DNA of 64,000 nt from Tanypteryx hageni (GCA_028673005.1 CM054116.1:134221681-134285680); one strand, 5' to 3'. Shown: positions 46,968-57,780, numbered from the stretch's first letter. Numbers and translations are program-made. The notes: generated from the sequence alone by a model not told the origin.

Positions 46968-47120
46968 GCGGATTATGACTGGTGCCCCTAGGCCCTAAGA
47001 CTTTGGGGACCTTACCTTGTAGTTTGCAGAGATTATTGTATTAATTAACTGTATTTGAATTTCTTAAAATAAGAAAAACTTTATTTTACGTATTTATTTT
47101 ATTTGTTTATTTTTTGCTTG
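46968..47120 (+). repeat. hAT MITE left end, orphan
   Basis: cagtggcggattatgactgg followed by 'tgcccctaggccctaagactttggggacc' style text is the usual start of insect hAT MITEs. It lies 55 bp after MSH2 exon 2. The opposite terminus was not identified. Confidence 0.5.
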
Positions 47121-47453
47121 CAATAATACTGACTACTTAACAGTCCACCAACAAACCTAATTTGCCTATTAGGTAATTCGGCACTGAAAATATCACTTAA
47201 GAGTTACAGTTTCCAATTGAATCGTTAAAAAGAACTTAAAATGTTTGTGCTTAATAATGATCTAATTCTCATAATAATTGTACAGGATTACATTAATTTT
47301 CTTTGCAACTTATGCATCACAAACGGCACTATTGGGGATAAAATATTCCAATTTTTTAAAAGTAAATACATTATAATTTGGTGATTCTGTTTATTAGGAC
47401 TTTCTTTCGGGGAACATGGGCTTTAATCCTTAGCAAAAGCACCTCTTCAGTAT

Positions 47454-47459
47454 TTTATT
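47454..47459 (-). terminator. Poly(A) signal of Gln-rich protein gene
   Basis: AATAAA on the - strand, 55 bp after the stop codon of the Gln-rich secreted protein gene, a normal distance for a compact insect 3'UTR. Confidence 0.6.
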
Positions 47460-47513
47460 TAAGGTTAGCAGTATTTTTAAGTATAAAATATCAAATTTTG
47501 CATCCCAACTTGA

Positions 47514-49361
47514 TTAGCCAACTTTTTCGCGCACAGTGTTAATAATTTCCTTTGCCTTATCTTTAGCTTTATTGTATGTAGCTTCAACTCTGTTTCCAAT
47601 TTGTCTCCAAAATCCTGGTCGAGCTGTGGATGGTGCATATAAATCGGTATCAAAATTTTCTATTTTAGAATCTAAATCATTTGTAGGCACCCTTTGTACT
47701 CCTAAATCTTTTTCATCTTCTCTTTTGGGCCCCCCGAGCTCATCTTCATTTTGCGAGCTTTCATCCTCAACTTTAGGTTTAGACCGGCCATTTTGACTTA
47801 AATCTGGAAATTCATAGTCATCATCAAGTTCTGAGCTCACCTTCGGTTCTGATTGTTTATTATCAAATGTTTGACTTTGGGCATTATAGCCATATGGTGA
47901 TTCTTCATGTCGTATTTGGGATATCTGCAGCAATGGAATTTGTCCCTGTGAATACTGACTGAGATCTTCTGCTTGAGTTTGTTGCTGAGATGCATCCAAA
48001 ATATCTGCGGCTTCTTGTTCATAGTCACTTTGTTCAACTTGCCCTTGTTGCTGCTCAAATTGACTCAAATCTTCTACTTGTGTTTGTTGCAACTGATTCT
48101 GCTGTAATATTTCTTTGTCCTCCCCAAAATCTTCTAAACGGCCACTCAGTGGTCCAGTCTGTATTTGGCCTTGACTGAAATCTTCCACTTGTGTTTGCTG
48201 AGATCCATCCACATTATCTTCGTGATCTTGTTGCTGTGTGAATTGACTCAAATCTTCAACTTGACTTTGTTGAATCTGATTTTGTTGAAGCAGTTCATTA
48301 CCCTGGTCCAACTCTTCCAAACGACCACTTTGTGAGCCCATCTGAATCTGACCCTGTTGATATTGACTGAGATCCTCATTCTGAGTCTGCTGCTGAGTGT
48401 CATCTAGCAAATCTTCACTATCAGGTTCCTGTGGTAATGCCTGTATTTGACCATGCTGCTGTTGGAATTGATTCAGATCTTCAGATCGTGACTGCTGCTG
48501 ATAATCCCTCACAATGGCATCGTGATCTTGACTCTGCTGAAAGTCTTCAGTTTCCTGGCTTAAATCTTCCAGACGACCACTGGGAGACCCTATCTGGATT
48601 TGTCCTTGCTGATACTGGCTCAAGTCTTCACTTTGAGTTTGTTGCTGAGTGTCATCTAGCAATTCTTCACTATCAGGTTCCTGTGGTAATATCTGTATTT
48701 GACCATGCTGCTGTTGGAATTGATTCAGATCTTCAGATCGTGACTGCTGCTGATAATCCCTCACAATGGCATTGTGATCTTGACTCTGCTGAAAGTCTTC
48801 AGTTTCCTGGCTTAAATCTTCCAGACGACCACTGGGAGACCCTATCTGGATTTGTCCTTGCTGATACTGGCTTAAGTCTTCACTTTGAGTTTGTTGCTGA
48901 GTGTCATCTAATAAATCTTCACTGTCAGGTTCATTATTTATTTGCTGAATTTGCCCCTGCTGCTCTTGGTATTGTGTGAGGTCTTCATTTTGCGTTTGTT
49001 GCTGAGTGTCATCTAATAAATCTTCACTGTCAGGTTCATAATTTATTTGCTGAATTTGCCCCTGCTGCTCTTGGTATTGTGTGAGGTCTTCATTTTGCGT
49101 TTGTTGCTGAGTGTCATCTAATAAATCTTCACTGTCAGGTTCGTAATTTATTTGCTGAATTTGCCCCTGCTGCTCTTGGTATTGTGTGAGGTCTTCCTTT
49201 TGACTTTGTTGCTGAGAGTCATCAGCATTCTGGCTAAAATCTTCTACGTTTCTATACTCTTCAATATGTCTCTGAGGATATCGCTGCTGTTTCCAAGGTG
49301 GTGCGCAGGATACCAATGTTATAATTCCCACGACCTGGGCAATTAAAATCAGCTTGGTCAT
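47514..49361 (-). CDS. Secreted Gln/Asp/Glu-rich repeat protein, family unknown
   Basis: 615 residues in one coding exon. Residues 1-19/20 (MTKLILIAQVVGIITLVSCA) are a clear signal peptide, so the product is secreted. Residues about 50-500 are tandem repeats. The first three are 35-residue units (core TQQQTQNEDLTQYQEQQGQI then NYEPDSEDLLD), nearly identical at DNA level; next come two 84-residue units (GRLEDLSQETEDFQQSQDH, YQQQSRSEDLNQFQQQHGQI), then diverged ones. I see no cysteine after the signal. The C-terminus (581-615, GFWRQIGNRVEATYNKAKDK and onwards) is a Lys/Arg-rich amphipathic helix unlike the acidic body. It could be a structural, coating or salivary/glandular protein, but I do not recognise it. 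A 5' non-coding exon and TATA box precede it. Confidence 0.88.
   Translation of the reverse strand: MTKLILIAQVVGIITLVSCAPPWKQQRYPQRHIEEYRNVEDFSQNADDSQQQSQKEDLTQYQEQQGQIQQINYEPDSEDLLDDTQQQTQNEDLTQYQEQQGQIQQINYEPDSEDLLDDTQQQTQNEDLTQYQEQQGQIQQINNEPDSEDLLDDTQQQTQSEDLSQYQQGQIQIGSPSGRLEDLSQETEDFQQSQDHNAIVRDYQQQSRSEDLNQFQQQHGQIQILPQEPDSEELLDDTQQQTQSEDLSQYQQGQIQIGSPSGRLEDLSQETEDFQQSQDHDAIVRDYQQQSRSEDLNQFQQQHGQIQALPQEPDSEDLLDDTQQQTQNEDLSQYQQGQIQMGSQSGRLEELDQGNELLQQNQIQQSQVEDLSQFTQQQDHEDNVDGSQQTQVEDFSQGQIQTGPLSGRLEDFGEDKEILQQNQLQQTQVEDLSQFEQQQGQVEQSDYEQEAADILDASQQQTQAEDLSQYSQGQIPLLQISQIRHEESPYGYNAQSQTFDNKQSEPKVSSELDDDYEFPDLSQNGRSKPKVEDESSQNEDELGGPKREDEKDLGVQRVPTNDLDSKIENFDTDLYAPSTARPGFWRQIGNRVEATYNKAKDKAKEIINTVREKVG
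48375..48880 (-). repeat. Coding 252-bp tandem repeat (84 codons)
   Basis: Two almost identical 252-bp units (landmark tcaggttcctgtggtaat at 48421 and 48673) inside the Gln-rich gene. Period is a multiple of three, so the frame is kept. Few differences mean recent duplication or gene conversion. Confidence 0.9.
48901..49215 (-). repeat. Coding 105-bp tandem repeat (35 codons), three units
   Basis: Units start gtgtcatctaataaatcttc at 48901, 49006 and 49111, exactly 105 bp apart, with only a few differences. Such arrays change length easily by slippage or unequal exchange, so the protein is likely length-variable between individuals. Confidence 0.92.
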
Positions 49362-49615
49362 TGCTGTAGTGGTTCTGAAAAATACAATAAAAATTGAAGA
49401 GATTTAGTAATAAAAATGTGCTTGACAGAAGTGATCATTTTTCTTAGAGCAAACATGTTATGCATTGGAAAGGTTTTACTGGGCTAAATATAAAAAGCAT
49501 TCATTTTTGCCGTAGGGGAAAATAGCATAAATATTATAAAAATATTGTTGAAAACATTCAAAGGTAAATTGATGAGTTTTATATACTGAAGATTTTCTAT
49601 TTGTTTTTTGCTTAC

Positions 49616-49733
49616 CATTAACTTCATATATTGTAAGAAAGAATAATATTTGTTTATTTCTTCTATGATAGAGTATTGATTATTTGAATAATCTTATAAT
49701 ATAATAAGCTATCTTTGTCCCCGACACTTGACT
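49616..49733 (-). other. 5' non-coding exon of Gln-rich gene
   Basis: Inferred first exon from the initiator (acagtc, about 49733) to the donor AATG|GTAAGC at 49616/49615, joined to the acceptor ttttcag at 49375 (intron 241 bp). It contains short upstream ATGs, out of frame with the main start. The second exon adds 13 bp of leader before the ATG at 49361. Confidence 0.6.
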
Positions 49734-49744
49734 GTGGTGCTGCA

Positions 49745-49763
49745 CTTATAAAGGCTTTATAAA
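49745..49763 (-). promoter_or_regulatory. TATA box of Gln-rich gene
   Basis: The - strand reads ctttataaagcctttataag: two TATAA boxes in tandem. The proximal initiator-like cacagtc lies about 30 bp downstream. Strong TATA promoters in insects usually drive high, tissue-limited expression, which suits a glandular secreted product. Confidence 0.65.
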
Positions 49764-49964
49764 AGAGTGGGAGAATCGAGAACTATTTATGACTGACAAT
49801 AATGCTATTTTTAACAAACTTTCCGAGTAGGGAGAAGATTGAAATTTGGTAGGAATGTTTGATTCTTATAGTAAAAGCCATTTACGAAAAAGATTCCTCA
49901 TAAAAGACTTGGGATCGATTCCAATAGATAATTTAACTGTTCTCTGGATAAAAGTTTGAAGTTT

Positions 49965-50285
49965 AATTTTTTTGAAGAGAGAATTTGAATCTGAGCTGAA
50001 TTGTTTTTATTCAGGAAATAAGGGAATTTTTTTCAGTTTTCTTACAATAAAAAATATCAACTAACATGGCAACGACTCCGATGTTTTTAAATGGGAACTG
50101 GTAATCTGTATTGTAATAGCATTGATTCAATACTTTTTAATGAGGAATTGATAGAGTTCATTATAAACCCATTGATTTCAACCAACGATGTATACATATG
50201 ATGATGTCATAATATTGTATTAAATAAAAAACACATTACTCCTTTTAATTAAGGAGATTGATAAACTGTCCTTCTATAATAAATG
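49965..50285 (+). repeat. Dispersed ~320-bp repeat, copy in + orientation
   Basis: Shares with the inverted segment 55675-55985: 'gaatttgaatc(t/g)gagctgaattg', 'atgggaa(c/t)tg', 'taatagcattg', 'cattgatttcaacca', 'tatacatatgatg'. Identity looks near 80 percent by eye. No termini or coding region recognised. Confidence 0.65.
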
Positions 50286-50296
50286 TTTGGTTTTTA

Positions 50297-50368
50297 GCTT
50301 CCGTAGCTCAACAGTTAATGAATTTTGCTAATTAAATGGAGGTACTGAGTTAGATCCCCACTGGAAGT
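50297..50368 (+). repeat. tRNA-like SINE head
   Basis: gcttccgtagctcaacagtt has a box-A-like core and gagttagatcccc a weak box B; CTTCC at the 5' side pairs with GGAAG at the 3' side as an acceptor stem would. The arms between do not fold well, so it is a tRNA-derived SINE relic and not a functional tRNA gene. Confidence 0.4.
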
Positions 50369-51059
50369 ATTTTTTAATTTAAAAAAGTATTTCATAAGAC
50401 ACCAGTAAAAATAAAAACAAAATTATTTTATAAAATTCTGAATTTAGAAGTTGCGCAGCAACGAGTAGTTCACTTCTTAATAATAAAGTGTAAAGACTAT
50501 TCCCAAATAAAGGTTTAATGCACCTATGACTACAATGGCTCTGAAAAATTAGACAAAAATGCTATTATTTCATGTATTTACTATTTAAATTTCAGTTGCG
50601 ATTACGTTTGATTAAAAATAAAAATGACTAAGGCAAGTAGGAGTATATTAAAATATAACTTGGGACAAATTTATACTTGACTTTCTTAATCAATACCAGA
50701 TATCACAAGATCTTTCGTTTAGCCACCTCTTGAAATATTTGTTCCCATTTATTTCCCAATCTATTTTGTGATTTAAACTGCATTTGTATTTTGAGTAAAA
50801 AGTGAATCATTTCCTAACTATAAATGATGTCACAATCAAACACTGCAAAATCATGAAAAGTGCATATTGTTTCATTTTTTCACTTTGAAATATTAATCAG
50901 AGCTGGGCACTGGATACAACAAGTTATAGATAAAAATAAACACCATGCCCTACTTATTTTGGGGATCCTTGAGAAATAATGTGTTGGTCCTTTGTTGAGA
51001 AACACTGTATTATGAGACAAAAGGCATAAATTTCAATTAATTTATTTCTCGTATTATGA

Positions 51060-51612
51060 TGACATTGAATAATTCACTTGTCAGTTTCACTGCCGTTTGT
51101 GTAATTCTATATGCTGATGATATTAATGTACTGCTTAGTAATCATGATAACAAATTTCTTGCTGAATCTAGTCTCAATATCATAGAGAATATCTCAGAAT
51201 GGTGATAAATAAAATAATCATGCTATGAGCAATCATAAAACTCAACTGATCCTTTTATCTCCTGGCCCAAAAAAAGGGGATTTTTGTCTGCAACATGATA
51301 ATAGGTCAATTAAACCCAGTGTGACACTTAAATTTCTAGGACTGTACATAAATTCCCACATCGGATGGAATGTGCATTATGAGTATCTCTGCCATAAACT
51401 AAAATCAGTTTTTATCTTTTTACTGTGTTAAAACACAAGGTCAGCTTAGAGATCGTAAAAATGGTGTGTTATGGTCATTTTAATTTGTGTGTAACAGTAC
51501 TCTCTTATGGGGCTCATCCTCCCAAATAAATGTATTCAAAATCCAAACAAGGTAGGAAAGTGTATAAAAAATGGGCGCATTTCATGCGATGGAGTATTTC
51601 AAACTGAACGAT
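51060..51612 (+). pseudogene. LINE 3 reverse transcriptase fragment
   Basis: FTAVCVILYADDINVLLSNH carries the YADD motif; IENISEW then stops at 51204. A second piece reads KTQLILLSPGPKKGDFC and VTLKFLGLYINSHIGWNVHY, the thumb region. It decays from 51430 and is cut by a Tigger-like element at 51616. Jockey-like by feel; the clade is not certain. Confidence 0.75.
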
Positions 51613-51615
51613 ATA

Positions 51616-52878
51616 CAGTGAAAATCACTTAACACAAAAACGGATAACATGAAACATCGGTTAACACGAAATGCATGCTCGGTTCGTTCCAGATCTTATA
51701 CTTTTCAGTGTATATTTATTTGCTTAACGTGTAACGGTTAACACAAAATATCTGTTAACCTGAAAATAATCTTTGGTCCTAATAAAGTAAAACCATGAGA
51801 AATTCTTCGGATAACACAAAATGGCAGTTGAAACCGTTTTCAAATTTCCCATTATCGCACCAGGAGGGAAAATGCCACTACCTGACCACCTGAAACAAAA
51901 TTTCACTCATTGGATCCTAGCGCATCCCTCCTTTCTCTCCCTTCCCTGTTCAGGGATCTTCCCCTTCACTTTTAAAAGGGACCAATGATTGAACTGACCC
52001 TTTCTCTCGCTCGCTCGACTCCTCCCCCCTCAATTCAATCTCCCCTTCACTTTCTCATCCTATAAAAAGAGCCCCTCTGACCCTAGGATCACCAGTATTC
52101 TCCCTGTGACAACAGTGCTAACTTGGTCTGTCTCATCTGGGAATATATCAGCTGAAGAAAGTATCACTGAGATTGATCGGCATCATCAGAAGAAATCGCA
52201 GGCATACATGGGTAAGTGCAAATATTTTTCTTTTATGTTTTCCCTTATGGACATTAAATTTTATAATGAGAAATTTACTGACTTTTGTCGATTCGAATAA
52301 TTTTCTCTGTAACATATCTTGGTTTTAATATGTTTTTAAAAAATGCACTCATCTTCACAAAGTTTGCTTCTGTATGGAAAGGATAGTTCTCCTCTATATC
52401 CAAAAGCTTTATCGACGTAAATATATTTTACAGTATGGTAAATTTTGGTTTTACGATATATAGTTCACATTTTTAAAAGTTTTCTCTTTTCTCTCGTGGT
52501 TTCCAATAGTAAGCTGTCCATCCACGAGGGAGCAGTGGTGCGGGAGTTTCTGAGTGAAATTATTTAGATTTATAGTAAACACCTCGATTTTAACTGTAAA
52601 AGTTATGTAGTTATGGCATTATATTTTCACAACAATTATTTATGTATATATGTAGTAAATAAAATATTTAACTAAAGATTTTCCTGGACTTAAAATAATT
52701 GTATTTTGCACAAGTAGCTCATAGAGTACCATACATTTATCTCCGATATGATTTTGTTTTCAAAATTAAAAATTTACCCTTTGAAAAACATTTAGCATTA
52801 AGATTGGTCAGCCTGAAATTCTTTTAACACGAAATGTTTTTTCGGTACCGTGCATTTCGTGTTAAGTGATTTTAATGG
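51616..52878. mobile_element. Tigger-like element inserted in LINE 3
   Basis: Left end cagtgaaaatcacttaacac and inverted right end cattaaaatcacttaacacg, TA at 51614-51615 and 52879-52880. 'cgaaatgcatgctcgg' and 'ggtaccgtgcatttcg' extend the repeats inward. The interior has a GC-richer block with CCTATAAAAAGAGCCCC at about 52069, like the leader of an autonomous Tigger, but no transposase is left. Confidence 0.85.
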
Positions 52879-52880
52879 TA

Positions 52881-54151
52881 ATTTGAACGAACTCATAACA
52901 TAAAACAGCAGAACACCACAACCTAATTATATCTCTCTGTCAACAATTAGGTAGCTGTGCATGAATTTTTCTAAGTTCAAAGCGAATTACGACTTATTTG
53001 TTAGATTTTCTTGATAACGGCTACTCCTATGATAAAAAGGTATAGGAAAAGAAATACTAGTTCTGCAGGTTTTTCAAATGGTATAGAAAACTAAAAACTT
53101 CCTTATATTCTGTCAAAAATTTAATTATTTCCTGTATGAATGAAATCGCAAATATATCAGCGAGGAAGTTTTATTCAGAAAGTCGTCTTTCTTGAAAAAT
53201 AATTATGTCAAAATAGCCGTCATTAGAGAGATAAAAACGGTGGGCCACCCTCGGGATTTCTTTTATAATATCACAACCTGACATTAAGTGGAGATCCATA
53301 GACGATCTTACTAACATCCACAAGCCTGTAAAAAATTGATTTTCTAATTCATAAATGGTTAGGCCGCTTCAATAGTTGGCCGCCTTTGTTTTTTTTAATA
53401 CCTATTAGGTGCATGAGCCTGCCTCGCGCTAAAACAAACCTGCTTAAAATGGGGTCATGCAAAGCGAGGTATGCCTGTACCACAAACTATAAAGAAAATA
53501 AAAAATTTCCATCAACTTAAAAAAGCAGTGCACGAGTATCAATCTGATATGTGATTTTACTCCATAACTGAATTCCCAAACTAACACCTTGTATTGTTTT
53601 TCTGTAACTTTACTCTGTCTTTCACTTTTTGATTTTCTGTAGTATTAGTATATATTATATATTAGTATACTTCTGTAAATAGGTAGATTAATTTTTTGTA
53701 AATAGACCAATTCCTTGTAAGTTGTTGATTTTTGGAATTGATGATATCGTGTACTTGTATACAATACATGATGTGCTTCATTTTTTTGCGATTATGATGT
53801 CCCCTATTAGTATTGTCTCTTGTGACAAATTGCTCTATTCTATTTGTGCAGTAATTGTTATCATTTTATTGCAGTTGATCAGGTAGATTGATCTAATTGC
53901 TATTAACCATTGGGGAAACTGTTGATTGTTAGAGCTATGTAATTTATCAGTTGGATTCCAAACATAAGGAGAGCTTGATAATTTAAAAAAATATAATAGT
54001 GATTTAGCAAAGTTTGTTTTTTGTGTTCCAAGTATCATGAGTCAGTTTGGGTCACCAACCAATTAATTTGGCAATTAAACCATTGAGATTCTGAGTTTTA
54101 TTTTTCACTGTCAGAAGTTTTTTTGTATATCTCCACCAAGTTACATTAGAT
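52881..54151. other. No gene seen
   Basis: AT-rich. A lone MITE-like end, gcatgcaaagcgaggtatgcctgta (53456-53480), has no partner. Nothing else supported. Confidence 0.35.
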
Positions 54152-54570
54152 CAGCATTTCCTCAAGGATGGTTCTCATATCTCTATGGGTTCACAAAATA
54201 AATCTGAGGGATTTGCTAGAAAAATTTGGTAATGGTGTCTTTTTCAATTTCTCGGTTCTACAGTTCTTGCCAATATTTTAATTTCATTCAGATTAGTTGC
54301 ATGGTTTTATTTTTAGTTATTTATTATGCTTCGAGAATTATATTTGAATTTTACAGGGTACTAACTAGAAACTGATGATAATATCAGAGATTCTGATTTT
54401 ATTGTGAACGTTTACAAACTATGTGCTATATAAACCTTTTATTTTTCATGAATTAAACGCATTCAAAAAGATGTTTTTGCAAAATTTGCTCGCCGATATA
54501 AGGGGTATGCCACCAAAACTGTTGCAATTCAAGGGGTTCGCGAAGTGAAAAAGGTTGGGAACTGCTGCTG
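54152..54570. mobile_element. hAT-Charlie-like MITE
   Basis: Left cagcatttcctcaaggatgg and inverted right cagcagttcccaaccttttt. The sub-terminal 'tgggttcacaa' and 'ggggttcgcgaa' fit Charlie-type ends. The 8-bp duplication is not clear (cattagat against tatatgat), so the limits are approximate. Confidence 0.55.
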
Positions 54571-55674
54571 TATATGATGTAAAATTATTGCGCAAGAACT
54601 ATTTGTGTCACAAATAGAAAATGGAAATCACATTTTCAGTATAGCCTCTACAGAAAAATTTGTTTTATTTTAATTGTACTTGCAAATATTTTTCAGAACA
54701 CTGAAATCTTAAATTTTCCATTTCATTCATTAATTGTAAAATTGAGGAGATACTACTCATCCACAGTTCCGCTTTTTGGACGTTACTTATCATTGAATTT
54801 GGCTTAGTCACCATTCATCCAGACTGGAGAGCTAGAAAGCCCGTAAATCATTCTTCCACTGAATGGTTTACCACACATACAGTATCCAAATTACTTCAAC
54901 AAAAGTTATTCTTCTACAAAATGTCCACGTACAAAGTGTCTAAATTACCCTTACTAAACTGCTTTTGGAACAAATCTTGTGTGCTGATCATGCGTCAGAA
55001 AATTTTGAAATAAATACGGAAAGAAGACAAGAAATTTTAGCAAAGCTGATTGCTGCAAATTAACACTGCAACAATATTTTTGCTAAGGAAGCAGAAAGTA
55101 ATGCACAACAGCTAACATTGGCATTTTTGAAGTACTAGTAAAAGGTGCTCGCAATCTGCAAGCATTTAATCTCATCTTGAAAAAACATTCATTTTTCAGA
55201 GAGATATTTCATCATTGGAAATATTTTTTTAATTCTAAAGATTTCATCTCAGCACCAATTTTCATTCTTTCCTTGTTTAACAATAATAGAGTAAAACAAT
55301 CCCTAAAATTTGCAATTTTAAGTATATTATACTTTTTCCACAATAGGGTACTAAAGCCACATATTTCTGCCAAATTTGAAAGTTGTAGCTTATCTAGAAG
55401 TGAAATAATATTTATCTATTTGTTTAAATTTTAAAAACTTTTAACAGTCGCAACAACATATCGAGATTTTCATATGTTTATTTGGGTATGTGCACTAAGC
55501 TCTAAATAACTTGAAAATTTCAGCTCCAACACAACATTACTTTTTTTCACAATTCTCTAATATTTCCTGTTTTTGGATTTTGACGTTATAAGTTTATGCC
55601 ATAGTTTTAAATAAATTGCATTATAATACAATCCACTGATTCTCTTTAGAAGCACTAAATTATAGCTATTATTA
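54571..55674. other. No gene seen
   Basis: AT-rich; a hydrophobic/aromatic + frame at 55177-55434 is compositional. No splice sites or domains support it. Confidence 0.35.
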
Positions 55675-55985
55675 TATACAGTTCATCAACCCCATAATTG
55701 AAAGGAGTAACGTTCTTTTATTTAATAACATATATTGCGTTTTTAAATTATGATGCCATCATATGTATATTTCTTTGGTTGAAATCAATGGGACAATAAG
55801 AATTTCTCAATTAAAAAGCACTAAAGCAATGCTATTATAATACAGATTGTCAATTCCCATTGAAAAGGATTGTCCTGGTTGCTATGGTAGCTTAAGTTCT
55901 TTTTTTGTTGAGCATCTGCTTTTTTTTATTAAAAACATATTTCTTCGTCAATTCAGCTCCGATTTGAATTTAGTCTTCAAAAATA
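55675..55985 (-). repeat. Dispersed ~320-bp repeat, inverted copy
   Basis: Inverted partner of 49965-50285, 5.4 kb away. Same landmarks on the - strand. The pair could form a long imperfect hairpin in transcripts crossing both. Confidence 0.65.
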
Positions 55986-55989
55986 AGAA

Positions 55990-57400
55990 ACCTCATTCTT
56001 TTAGCTACAGAATTGTTTTCATCCCGAATTTCTATCTGTATTATAACTAATTTAAAAATGCAAATTTATGAAACTCGGCACAGATTTCCATGTTTTTCAT
56101 ATGAAGTAATAAATATCCATAAAATTACCAATAATTCATAAAATAAACAAGAATAAAATTTTGTTTACATGCGAAGGCCTCGGTAAAATCAGGTAGCCAT
56201 TCCCGCAACACATTCTAACATTTACGGTATTAGACTGAGTTACCAAGTGTAAATATTTTAACAATATAATATGAGTAAATGAATTTTTAAAAAGAAATGT
56301 GAGGAGCAAGGTAGAAACCATCTATGGCAACATTGTGTTACAATTGTACGATAGTTAGAGATGCACTAGTAGGTAGGCATTTGTTTGGCTCTTAGCTGTT
56401 CTGACAACACAACATTCTTAAACATTTCTGACTAGTGAGAGACGAACTGTGATAATTACAGTTATTCACTGAATTTCTCTTCATTAATATGTAAATACAG
56501 GTAATAAAAAGGTATTTTTTCAATTATAAGTACAGGTATACATTTGAATGCTTTCTCTTTACTTTCATGAAAATAGAAATCGTATGGAAATGAACTATAT
56601 TTTAGGGGAACTGTAGGTTGTGCTACCAGAACTCAAAAATTCCAACTCGCACATTACATGACACACAAAGTGTAAACAACATTTTGAGACAAAAAATAAG
56701 GGATCGCAAATTATGCAGAGTCGCAAAATACTCGAGTATATATGGTACGTACTTTATGTTCCGAGTGTAACGTAATATGTATGCCCTTGTAGACTTTGAA
56801 TTTTTTGTTTGTGGCTTATGGAAAAGTTTACGTAAGGTCAAGTTTACATAAGTCGGCTTACATAAGCCAGGGAGTAGCTGTATATATAACCTCCATAAGA
56901 AGCAGCTATTTATAATATAGATATACTCACATAATCTGCTCTTTTTCTGTTAGTATATCATTTTGAAACAAGATGATCTAAACAGAACTTATGATGCCTA
57001 CTTTCAATTTAATCATTTATTTAATACTTATATTGGCTTTAATAACTTTAAAGTCATCTTGGATATTTACCTCTTTGTGTTCCCAAATTTCATAATTTAG
57101 TGTTATAAAATACAAAAATGCATTCAAACGGAATATTAAATTGATCACGCGTATTTGTGTGGCAAAAATTACGCCTGTATGTATTAGAATATACCGAATC
57201 TGAGTCCAACATTAGTTTTTGCTATGGCAACACTCTCGTAATGTATGATAAAAACTGCCAAATCACCAGTATCTATGTGAAATTCCAAGAAATACAATCA
57301 ATAAGAAAAACTCGACGTTAAAAATGACAATTTCCATTCCTTTCCTAAAAGAATAGTACAAAACTCGCTCCGATATTACATTTCTAAGATATTTTAATGT
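55990..57400. other. Spacer with orphan Tigger-like end
   Basis: An isolated right terminus lies at about 56830-56882 (cataagccagggagtagctg, then ta). No left partner was recognised. The rest is AT-rich with no gene. Confidence 0.35.
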
Positions 57401-57780
57401 GGGGGAGAAAATTACTCTGTACAATGGATTTAAGATTTCCCATGTAAATCAAATGGGATGGATAGTTCCTGGAATCGAACCCAAGACTTCAATCTTTGCA
57501 ACAGAAACTATCCTTGGGAGCTCGTCCCATGTAGCAAGAGATTTTCACCAAGTTTCATGAAAATCGGTCAATTGGTTCAAAATTAAATGTAAAGTACTCC
57601 TTTAGCCAAACAATTGTTGTTTGGCTAAAGGAGTACTTTACATTTAATAATCTGAGCCAAAGTTATTGTGAGCTACCAACGATAATTGGCTCAAAAGCTG
57701 ATAGGGGAGGACGGATGAACAGACAGACAACAAAAAATTAAAAGCCTATTTCCATTCTGGAAAGTAGGCTAAAAATGTTT
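57400..57780 (-). repeat. SINE-like dispersed repeat with tRNA-like segment
   Basis: The - strand segment about 57520-57450 reads ggatagtttctgttgcaaag ... gggttcgattcc ... aactatcc: a good box B and 7 bp of pairing between the ends, but no D arm. The flank 'gtttcatgaaaatcggtcaattggttc' and 'ggacggatgaacagacagac' are typical of insect interspersed repeats. The element is broken by the palindrome at 57585-57645. Confidence 0.5.
57585..57645. repeat. Perfect inverted repeat, 29-bp arms, 3-bp spacer
   Basis: Arms 57585-57613 and 57617-57645 are exact reverse complements, with TTG between. The arm begins AAATGTAAAGTACTCC and ends AGCCAAACAA. Such a tight, mismatch-free hairpin in otherwise decayed DNA must be recent. 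Confidence 0.95.

Noticed and set aside
47837..48058. Second - strand frame within the Gln-rich gene
   Set aside because: Out-of-frame reading of the same repeats.
50297..50368. Possible functional tRNA gene
   Set aside because: Weak box B, poor D and T arms; better explained as a SINE-derived relic.
57450..57520. Possible tRNA gene on the - strand
   Set aside because: Good box B and acceptor-like pairing, but too short and without a D arm; sits in a dispersed repeat.
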